NCBI GenBank assembly: GCA_013816855.1
Contig: JACDDT010000001.1
Coordinates: 23,965-87,964, forward strand
DNA length: 64,000 bases
Reading direction: 5' to 3'
Source of the DNA: Gemmatimonadaceae bacterium
GTDB lineage: Bacteria; Gemmatimonadota; Gemmatimonadetes; Gemmatimonadales; Gemmatimonadaceae
This document shows, piece by piece, positions 57,810 through 64,000 of this stretch; the stretch's first letter is position 1, and the number at the start of each line of letters is the position of its first letter. The position numbers were made by a program, and so were the translations under genes. The notes beneath the pieces were generated by a model, which saw only the letters and a list, made by a program, of their open reading frames with translations, was not told the origin of the DNA and searched no databases.

Positions 57810-59180
57810 ATGGCATACGAAGGATTGATGGTCAGCGTGTCCGGCGTGCGCGGCCGAGTCGGAGAAGCGCTGACCCCCGAGATAATGGCGAAGTTCGCCG
57901 CCGGATTCGGCGCGTGGGCGCGCGCGAAGGCGGGCGGCAAAGCGAAGATCGTACTCGGCCGCGACAGCCGCGTGTCAGGGCCGATGTTCCACCCGGTCGT
58001 GATCGCCGCGCTGCAATCGGTCGGCTGCGACATCATCGACGTCGGGATGGCTCCGACTCCGACCATTCAGCTCGCGGTCGAGCACCATCACGCGGCGGGC
58101 GGGCTGGCCATCACGGCGAGCCACAATCCTATCGAGTGGAACGCGCTCAAGTTCATCGGTCCCTCGGGTCTCTTTCTCGACGGAAATGAGGCGGCCGAAA
58201 TGCGCGCTGTGGTAGATGGCGACATCAAGCGCGCGATGTGGGACGAGCTCGGAAAAGTCGAGCGGGACGAGAATGCGAATGAGCGTCACATCGCCGCCAT
58301 TCTCGCTTTACCGTACATCGACGTCGAGAAAATCAGAGCGCGCAAATTCAAGGTCGCGCTGGACTGCGTGCGCGGCGCGGGCGGCGCGTTCATGCCGGGC
58401 CTACTCGAGAAGCTGGGTTGCGTCGTCACCTCAATAAATCTCGAGACCGACGGAAGATTTCCCCGGTCTCCGGAGCCGATCGCCGAGAATCTCGGTGAGC
58501 TGGAAGCGCTGGTGAAAAAGTCGGGTGCCGAGATCGGTATGGCTGTTGACCCCGACGTCGATCGCCTGGCTCTGGTCTCAGATCAAGGAAAAGCCATCGG
58601 CGAGGACTACACGCTCGCGCTCGCGGCGAAGGCAGTCTTGAAGAAGAAAAAAGGCGTTGTTGTCACGAACCTTTCCACCAGCCGCATTGTGGACGACATC
58701 GCGAGCGAGGCGGGGACCCGCGTCATCCGTGCGCCGGTGGGAGAGGTGAACGTCGCGACGCGGATGCGGTCGGAAAAGTCGCCTGTTGGAGGCGAAGGGA
58801 ACGGTGGGGTAATTCTCTCCGATCTGCATCTGGGCCGGGACGCGCCGGCGGGTGCTGCACTCATCTTGCAGCTGCTCGCGGACGAGAATCGCCCGCTATC
58901 GGCAATCGTGGCGTCATACCCGCGATACATTATCGTCAAGGACAAACTCGACAGGCCGAAGGGCAGTCTCGACGAGGTATATGCGGCACTGAAGGCAGCA
59001 TTTCCGGGTGCAGAAGCCGATACGCAGGACGGTCTGCGGCTTACCTGGCCTGATCGGTGGGTCCACGTGAGGCCATCAGGCACGGAGCCGATCGTAAGGG
59101 TTATCGCCGAGGCCCCGAGCGCGGAAGATGCATTAAAGCTGGTCAAGGACTGCCGGGTCCCGCTCGACCGGATGAAGTAA
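57810..59180 (+). CDS. glmM: Phosphoglucosamine mutase / phosphohexomutase
   Basis: A 456-residue alpha-D-phosphohexomutase. GVRGRVGEALTPE opens domain 1. The phosphoserine loop is ITASHNPIEWN, the magnesium loop DPDVDRLAL, the sugar loop GEGNGGVI, and the phosphate loop RPSGTEPIVR. The short archaeal-like form and the following glmS gene point to glucosamine-6-phosphate as substrate, but phosphomannomutase activity is possible. It starts directly after a nine-codon in-frame mini-ORF. Confidence 0.82.
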   Translation: MAYEGLMVSVSGVRGRVGEALTPEIMAKFAAGFGAWARAKAGGKAKIVLGRDSRVSGPMFHPVVIAALQSVGCDIIDVGMAPTPTIQLAVEHHHAAGGLAITASHNPIEWNALKFIGPSGLFLDGNEAAEMRAVVDGDIKRAMWDELGKVERDENANERHIAAILALPYIDVEKIRARKFKVALDCVRGAGGAFMPGLLEKLGCVVTSINLETDGRFPRSPEPIAENLGELEALVKKSGAEIGMAVDPDVDRLALVSDQGKAIGEDYTLALAAKAVLKKKKGVVVTNLSTSRIVDDIASEAGTRVIRAPVGEVNVATRMRSEKSPVGGEGNGGVILSDLHLGRDAPAGAALILQLLADENRPLSAIVASYPRYIIVKDKLDRPKGSLDEVYAALKAAFPGAEADTQDGLRLTWPDRWVHVRPSGTEPIVRVIAEAPSAEDALKLVKDCRVPLDRMK

Positions 59181-59198
59181 TTCACTGGAGATAACGGC

Positions 59199-61025
59199 AT
59201 GTGCGGAATAGTCGGATATATCGGTAAAAGGGGAGCCACCGAGCTTCTCATCGAAGGGCTACATCGACTCGAGTACCGTGGGTATGACTCAGCCGGTGTC
59301 GCCGTGATGAACGGCAACGGTGTGGAGACACGGAAAGCCGCGGGTAAGATCGTGAATCTCGAAGAGGCACTCTCCGCGAATCCGGTTCACGGCGACCTTG
59401 GCATCGCGCACACGCGGTGGGCGACTCACGGAGTTCCGAACGAGTGCAACGCCCACCCGCATATAGACTGCAAGGGAAATGTCGCCGTCGTTCACAACGG
59501 AATCATCGAAAACGCGAACGTCCTGCGCGCCGAGCTCCAGAAGCACGGCCATACGTTCGTCTCGGAGACTGATACCGAAGTCATCGCACATCTCATCGAG
59601 GAAGCCTTCGACGGAAAGCTCGAAGACGCGGTAATCGAGGCTCTCTGGCAGATCGAGGGCACTTACGGTATCGCCGTAGTCTCCAGCCTCGACCCCGACA
59701 AAATCGTCGCCGCGCGGAAGGGAAGTCCTCTGCTCATCGGATTGGGCGAGGGCGAGTACTACGTAGCGAGTGATGTTTCTGCGATTCTCGCGCAGACGCG
59801 TGAAGTCGTCTACCTCGACGATGGCGATGTCGCGGTGCTCACTCGGAACGGATACACCGTTCTGGATCAGCGCGCGCAGCAGCTCGAGCGCCAAGTAAGC
59901 AAAATCGATTGGGATCTCGATCAGATCGAGCGGGGCGGCTTCGACCACTTCATGCTGAAGGAGATCTTCGAACAGCCGGCGACAATCGAGAATTGCATGC
60001 GCGGACGCCTTCTCCCCGAGGAAGGCACGTCGAAGCTCGGCGGTTTGAATATGACCGACGACGAGCTGCTCTCGATCGACAACATCGTCATCACCGCCTG
60101 CGGCACCAGCTGGCACTCTGCGCTCATCGGCGAGCATATGATCGAAGACCTCTGCCGCATTCCGGTAGAGGTTGAGTACGCGTCCGAATTTCGCTACCGC
60201 AATCCGATCATCAACGAGAGGACGCTGTGTATCGTGATCTCACAGTCCGGTGAGACGGCGGATACACTGGCGGCAATGCGTGAAGCAAAACAGCGCGGCG
60301 CGCGCACCTATGGAATCGTGAACGTCGTCGGGTCGACGATCGCGCGCGAGACCGATGGCGGCATTTACGTGCACGCCGGACCGGAGATCGGCGTCGCGTC
60401 CACGAAAGCGTTCACCAGCCAGGTAATGGCGCTGCTGCTCTTTACGCTGAAGCTTGGACGCTTGCGGAGTTTGGGTGTCATACGAGGCCGCGAGATCATC
60501 GAGAAGATGCAGGAGCTTCCGAAGCAGATTCAGGAAGTGCTGGACCGCGCCCCGGAGATCGAGAAGCTCGCCGACGAGTTCAAGGACGAAGTGAATTTCC
60601 TCTACCTCGGCCGCGGGTACAATTTTCCGACTGCTCTCGAGGGCGCGCTGAAGCTGAAGGAGATCAGCTACATCCACGCAGAGGGGTATCCGGCTGCCGA
60701 AATGAAGCACGGACCGATCGCGCTCATCGACGAGCGCATGCCGGTGGTGTTTATCGCGCCGCACGATTCCGTGTTCGACAAGCTGATGTCGAACGTGCAG
60801 GAGGTGAAAGCACGCGGCGGACGAGTGTTGGCAATCACCAGCCGCGCCGAGCCGGATCTCAAGGGCAAGGCCGACTACGAGTTTCAAATTCCGGAAACTA
60901 TCGATCTTCTCACGCCGATCCTGGCGTCGGTGCCGCTCCAGTTGCTGGCGTATTACATCGCGGTGAAGCGGGGGAACAACGTGGACCAGCCGCGGAATCT
61001 CGCGAAATCAGTAACCGTCGAGTAG
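59199..61025 (+). CDS. glmS: Glucosamine-6-phosphate synthase
   Basis: A 608-residue glutamine-dependent enzyme that makes glucosamine-6-phosphate for cell-wall synthesis. Cys2 is the glutaminase nucleophile (MCGIVGYIG) with RWATHG and HNGIIEN. Two SIS domains follow (ITACGTSWHSA and SQSGETADTLAA), ending in LAKSVTVE. It follows the glmM-like gene by 18 nt with a GGAG site. The next gene, dtd, starts 3 nt after its stop. No glmS ribozyme-like leader is apparent. Confidence 0.96.
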   Translation: MCGIVGYIGKRGATELLIEGLHRLEYRGYDSAGVAVMNGNGVETRKAAGKIVNLEEALSANPVHGDLGIAHTRWATHGVPNECNAHPHIDCKGNVAVVHNGIIENANVLRAELQKHGHTFVSETDTEVIAHLIEEAFDGKLEDAVIEALWQIEGTYGIAVVSSLDPDKIVAARKGSPLLIGLGEGEYYVASDVSAILAQTREVVYLDDGDVAVLTRNGYTVLDQRAQQLERQVSKIDWDLDQIERGGFDHFMLKEIFEQPATIENCMRGRLLPEEGTSKLGGLNMTDDELLSIDNIVITACGTSWHSALIGEHMIEDLCRIPVEVEYASEFRYRNPIINERTLCIVISQSGETADTLAAMREAKQRGARTYGIVNVVGSTIARETDGGIYVHAGPEIGVASTKAFTSQVMALLLFTLKLGRLRSLGVIRGREIIEKMQELPKQIQEVLDRAPEIEKLADEFKDEVNFLYLGRGYNFPTALEGALKLKEISYIHAEGYPAAEMKHGPIALIDERMPVVFIAPHDSVFDKLMSNVQEVKARGGRVLAITSRAEPDLKGKADYEFQIPETIDLLTPILASVPLQLLAYYIAVKRGNNVDQPRNLAKSVTVE

Positions 61026-61028
61026 CGG

Positions 61029-61466
61029 CTGAGAGTACTGCTCCAGCGCGTCTCCCGCGCGGAAGTTCGCGTTGGAGAAAGGGTCACCGGAAAGATCGGC
61101 CGCGGTTTCGCGCTGCTCGTCGGGTTCACGCATTCGGATTCCGCAGAGCAGGTCGCGTGGATGGCGGAGAAGGTGAGCGGACTTAGACTCTTCGCCGACT
61201 CCGAAGACAAAATGAACCTGGGCCTCGCCGACGTCGGCGGCGAAGTGCTCGTCGTTTCGCAGTTCACTCTCTATGGCGACGCCGCGAAAGGGAAGCGTCC
61301 GAGCTTCATCGACGCGGCGCGTCCCGAGATCGCCGTTCCGCTCTATGAGCAATTCGTTTCGGCGATCCGCGACAAGGGTCTCACCGTTGAGACCGGTGAA
61401 TTCGGCGCGATGATGGACGTGGAGCTGGTGAACGACGGGCCGGTTACGCTCCTCCTCGAGAAATGA
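61029..61466 (+). CDS. dtd: D-aminoacyl-tRNA deacylase
   Basis: A 145-residue proofreading enzyme that removes D-amino acids from tRNA. The full family sequence starts LRVLLQRVSRAEVRVGE at a CTG codon (61029), and the frame is closed by the glmS stop just before it, so CTG is the only start giving the standard length. SQFTLYGD and the cross-subunit NDGPVT motif are present. An ATG at 61161 would delete the first 44 residues, including the conserved N-terminus. It overlaps maf by four bases. Confidence 0.9.
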   Translation: MRVLLQRVSRAEVRVGERVTGKIGRGFALLVGFTHSDSAEQVAWMAEKVSGLRLFADSEDKMNLGLADVGGEVLVVSQFTLYGDAAKGKRPSFIDAARPEIAVPLYEQFVSAIRDKGLTVETGEFGAMMDVELVNDGPVTLLLEK

Positions 61467-62056
61467 AGAAGCGGAAAGTCGTTCTCGCGTCGTCGTCGCC
61501 GAGGCGCCGGGATCTGCTCGATCTGATCGGCATCAAGCACGACGTCAGGCCCGCGGACATCGATGAATCCATGCGTGCCGGCGAAAGGGCGTCTGATTAC
61601 GCCGAACGCCTCGCAAGGGAGAAAGCCGAAGCGATTGGGGACGACAGCAGCGACATTGTAATCGGCGCTGACACCGTCGTCGTCATAGACGGAAGGGTGC
61701 TGGGCAAGCCGGTCAACGAGCAGCAGGCGTCGGCAATGCTCGAATCACTTGGCGGACGCACCCATACAGTGGTCACCGCGATCGCGATCGTGGCTGACGG
61801 GCGAACTTCGTCGGGGGTCGAGCAGGTGACGGTAACATTTCGCGCCCTCACCGCCGACGAGATCAGCTCATACGTTGCGACGGGCGAGCCGATGGATAAA
61901 GCGGGAGCGTACGGGATTCAGGGATTCGGCGCGACGCTCGTGGAGCGCATCGAGGGAGATTACTTCGCCGTGATGGGGCTACCGCTCGTGAGATTGGTGC
62001 GCCTCCTCGCGGAGCGGGGGATTCACTACGACTTTGGCAAGGGAGTCCAAACGTGA
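61463..62056 (+). CDS. Maf-type nucleotide pyrophosphatase
   Basis: A 197-residue Maf protein, probably hydrolysing dTTP/UTP or modified nucleotides. VLASSSPRRRDLLDLIG is the N-terminal signature, IGADTVVVIDGRVLGKP the catalytic Asp block, and KAGAYGIQGFGA the C-terminal signature. The ATGA overlap with dtd and GTGA overlap with the next gene place it inside an operon. Confidence 0.93.
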   Translation: MKKRKVVLASSSPRRRDLLDLIGIKHDVRPADIDESMRAGERASDYAERLAREKAEAIGDDSSDIVIGADTVVVIDGRVLGKPVNEQQASAMLESLGGRTHTVVTAIAIVADGRTSSGVEQVTVTFRALTADEISSYVATGEPMDKAGAYGIQGFGATLVERIEGDYFAVMGLPLVRLVRLLAERGIHYDFGKGVQT

Positions 62057-63072
62057 AAATTCGTCGCACGCTTGTCCTGCTGTTCACCGTCGCCTTCGCG
62101 ATTCGCTCTCGCTCGGCTTTAAGCCAGCAAGTGGAAACAAGCGCCGGTCTTCTCGAATTCGTAGGGTTGCACCGCTGGACTGTTGGGATGGTTCAGGACT
62201 CTATGGCCCGCCATGCGCCCGGCCGGGCGTTAGGACAGTGCGCTGGAGTACTCCGATCCTTAGGATTTCCTTCGGCGTTATCCCTCGGCACCGTTTCGGA
62301 AGACGGACGTCCGATGACGCTTGTTATCGTTGTCGAGCCTCAAGACTCGCTGCTAGTACGCCGTCTGCCAAAGCCGTCGCGCTCTGGAATCCGACCACGG
62401 ACTTGGGACGAGGGATACCGGATCCTCCGTGAGTCCAACGGCGGTTTTCAGACGGGCACGCAATCGTTCGGGATTTACGCGACTGGTGACACACTGCGCG
62501 AACGATTGGTAATGTCGTTGCGCCCGCGCGACAGTGCGGCGGTTCGCAGCCTGTGGAGGTTTTTTGACATAAATCGGAATGCGGTCGCCGCAAAAATGGC
62601 GCGCCGCGTCCTTCTGGGCGATTCGACCTTTGAAGATCGAATTCTCGCAGCCGCAATCCTAGGCGCACAACGTGGAAGGACGGAAGCTTGGTATGCGCTG
62701 ATAAAAGGTTTACGGGACGAGGATGAGCGAGTGGCCGCGACGTCTGAGCAAGCCCTCAAATCGCTCTCGACCGGAGTTGTTTCCAGTATTGATTGGCGTC
62801 CAGCGCGCAGCGACTTAAGGGCGCTAATCGGTGGCACGAACGTATTCGCACTCAGCACGACCCTGTCCGCCCTCACGCGAACAAAAATCAACCCTAACCT
62901 CGCCCGTGCGTTACTTCGCAATAACGGGGTGCTGGTATTTGATCTACTAGCCTCACATTCGACGGAGCCTCAACAGGCAGCTCATGACTTTCTGACTCTT
63001 GCAGCCGGCAAAGACCTGGGGATGTCACGGGACGTTTGGATACGATGGTTAGACTCAGGCGGTGCTCGCTAA
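62053..63072 (+). CDS. Secreted hypothetical protein with helical-repeat-like C-terminus
   Basis: A 339-residue protein with a signal peptide (LVLLFTVAFAIRSRSALSQ). The C-terminal half has short Ala/Leu-rich helices (ILAAAILGAQRGRTEAWYAL, then DERVAATSEQALKSL) in the manner of HEAT-type repeats. I recognise no family. The GTG start has GGGAG about 8 nt upstream and overlaps maf by four bases. Its last 18 nt overlap the convergent Nudix gene. Confidence 0.65.
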   Translation: MKIRRTLVLLFTVAFAIRSRSALSQQVETSAGLLEFVGLHRWTVGMVQDSMARHAPGRALGQCAGVLRSLGFPSALSLGTVSEDGRPMTLVIVVEPQDSLLVRRLPKPSRSGIRPRTWDEGYRILRESNGGFQTGTQSFGIYATGDTLRERLVMSLRPRDSAAVRSLWRFFDINRNAVAAKMARRVLLGDSTFEDRILAAAILGAQRGRTEAWYALIKGLRDEDERVAATSEQALKSLSTGVVSSIDWRPARSDLRALIGGTNVFALSTTLSALTRTKINPNLARALLRNNGVLVFDLLASHSTEPQQAAHDFLTLAAGKDLGMSRDVWIRWLDSGGAR

Positions 63073-63552
63073 AACTGCCGCCGCTTTCTCCATCACGTTG
63101 CGCTCGCTTTTGAAGGTGAGCATCTGGACCGCTTCACGAATCGGCACCCACCGTGCTTCGTTCACCTCCGAGTCATGCTTGCTCACGTCTCCTGAGCGGA
63201 ACTTGAGAAGGAAGAAATGCACGATCTTATGGAAGCGAACCTGCTTTCCCTCGTGCTCGCCGACGTACCAGTAATCGATTTTGTCGAGAGCCGCCTCGAG
63301 TTCCCCTTCGATGCCCGCCTCCTCGCACGTTTCCCGAATTGCGGCCGTTGACGGCTCTTCTCCCTTTTCAATCAATCCTTTTGGGAGCTGCCAGCGGTTA
63401 TACTCTCCCACCGATACGATCGCGACGAGCGTTTCGCCGCCCTCTTTCTTGTATGCTACGCCGCCCGCCGATGTCTGATGCACGACCGGCGCCTTCGTAT
63501 TAAGCGCACCCATGTCGAAAGTCAGCGGCTCAGGCTTCTTCGGCGGCGTCAC
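63055..63552 (-). CDS. Nudix hydrolase
   Basis: A 165-residue hydrolase of nucleoside diphosphate derivatives. The Nudix box is complete: GLIEKGEEPSTAAIRETCEE then AGI. The surrounding TSAGGVAYKK and WYVGEHEGKQVRFHKIVHFF resemble the Ap4A/diadenosine-type group. The GTG at 63552 overlaps the upstream GT9 stop as GTGA; a start at 63585 would lie inside that gene and one at 63513 would omit only a linker. Confidence 0.88.
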   Translation of the reverse strand: MTPPKKPEPLTFDMGALNTKAPVVHQTSAGGVAYKKEGGETLVAIVSVGEYNRWQLPKGLIEKGEEPSTAAIRETCEEAGIEGELEAALDKIDYWYVGEHEGKQVRFHKIVHFFLLKFRSGDVSKHDSEVNEARWVPIREAVQMLTFKSERNVMEKAAAVLASTA

Positions 63553-64000
63553 GAAACTTTGCGCTTCGAGTAACGCATGCGCCACAGCTCAATCTTTTCA
63601 ATAACGTCAGAAACTGTGATCAGCGGCATGTGCCCGGGCCGGTTCTCCATCGACGGCACATATGCTTCACCGGGATTCCCGTAGCGATCGATGATGAGAT
63701 CGTGAAATCTCCGGTACGGCCCCGTGCGCTTCGGATTCGTGTAGCCCAACAGACTGATCACCGGCTTGTCGAGAGCGACCGCCATGTGCAGAGGACCCGT
63801 ATCGGGAGTGAGGACGAGGGCCGACGCGTCGAAGATCGAGACCAGCGGGCGCAGTCCGCATCCCAATTTCGAAATCGGTTTGTACTTGGTTCGTTCCATG
63901 ATTATCCGCTCCGCCGCGAGCTCGCGTTCGGATCGCCCCCCAACGAGTACAGGCTGCAATCCATATGCGTGGTAGAGCTGGTCGCAAACTTCAGCCCATC
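63549..64000 (-). CDS. Glycosyltransferase family 9 (heptosyltransferase-like), partial
   Basis: The C-terminal 150 residues of a GT9 protein; the N-terminal half lies beyond the window. LVLTPDTGPLHMAVALDKPV is the ADP-heptose binding signature and LGYTNPKRTGPY follows as in ADP-heptose:LPS heptosyltransferases. The frame continues to the window edge (WAEVCDQLYHAYGLQPVLVGG), so the start is not visible. It suggests a lipopolysaccharide-type outer membrane. Confidence 0.85.
   Translation of the reverse strand, partial: WAEVCDQLYHAYGLQPVLVGGRSERELAAERIIMERTKYKPISKLGCGLRPLVSIFDASALVLTPDTGPLHMAVALDKPVISLLGYTNPKRTGPYRRFHDLIIDRYGNPGEAYVPSMENRPGHMPLITVSDVIEKIELWRMRYSKRKVS

Noticed and set aside
59181..59198. 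glmS ribozyme
   Set aside because: Only 18 nt separate the glmM-like and glmS genes, too short for the ribozyme.

Overview
The window is high-GC bacterial chromosome, densely packed and mostly housekeeping. The gene content fits a Gram-negative-type, quinone-respiring bacterium. There are several secreted proteins, an outer-membrane-barrel-like protein, a carboxypeptidase-regulatory-domain protein, D,D- and L,D-peptidoglycan enzymes, a heptosyltransferase-type GT9 and a UbiA/UbiD/UbiX/MenG quinone set. Together these suggest a Gemmatimonadota-like lineage. That placement is inference from gene style only. I see no rRNA, tRNA, CRISPR array or classical transposase, and no gene-free stretch over 300 bases.

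Layout. 1-1556: end of an F-type ATPase operon (c, b and delta subunits, no alpha/gamma/beta after them). 1809-4642: a two-gene M16 peptidase pair. 4839-9886: Excalibur-domain protein with a 30-residue membrane peptide, a UbiB-type kinase, a sugar-nucleotide cupin/nucleotidyltransferase pair and an MFS transporter. 9928-10523: a four-helix-bundle (S23/IVS-type) gene enclosed by 33-bp imperfect inverted repeats. 10542-15159: a coupled cstA / S9 dipeptidyl-peptidase / ybdD operon. 15223-17372: lipoprotein, metallophosphoesterase, SprT-like protease. 17417-23712: glutaryl-CoA dehydrogenase, etfB, etfA, ETF:quinone oxidoreductase and, convergently, a METTL20-type methyltransferase. 23709-29591: moeA, dacB, queD, a BON protein, a barrel-like protein and gpmI, all on the minus strand. 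29647-33158: cell-envelope genes including an L,D-transpeptidase and an M15-like hydrolase. 33338-39832: guaB, an amino-acid permease, an NrnA-type phosphoesterase, a BtuF-like protein, a NifU domain protein and mrp. 39755-42947: YihY, a bactofilin-like membrane protein and an ECF sigma factor with its putative membrane partner. 44886-50021: menG-ubiD-chemoreceptor-ubiA-ubiX. 50018-54374: metB-purD-mutM-UvrC-like. 54406-57702: a solitary MmeI-type restriction-modification protein. 57810-63072: glmM-like, glmS, dtd, maf and a secreted protein, followed by a Nudix hydrolase and a GT9 running off the end.

How the genes work together. Glutaryl-CoA dehydrogenase, ETF and ETF:quinone oxidoreductase form an electron route from acyl-CoA oxidation into the quinone pool, and the later cluster makes that quinone. 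CstA with a secreted dipeptidyl-peptidase looks like a peptide-scavenging module. glmM-like plus glmS feed UDP-GlcNAc, and several envelope enzymes use or remodel peptidoglycan.

Two genome-wide habits are visible. Genes very often overlap by ATGA, GTGA or TGATG. Several operon-leading genes have a TAnnTT-type -10 box only 5-7 nt before the start codon, which points to leaderless transcripts. The least explained item is the inverted-repeat-bounded four-helix-bundle locus. Other items worth testing are an exact TGTGA-N6-TCACA site before etfB and an ETF:quinone oxidoreductase lacking one expected iron-sulfur cysteine.
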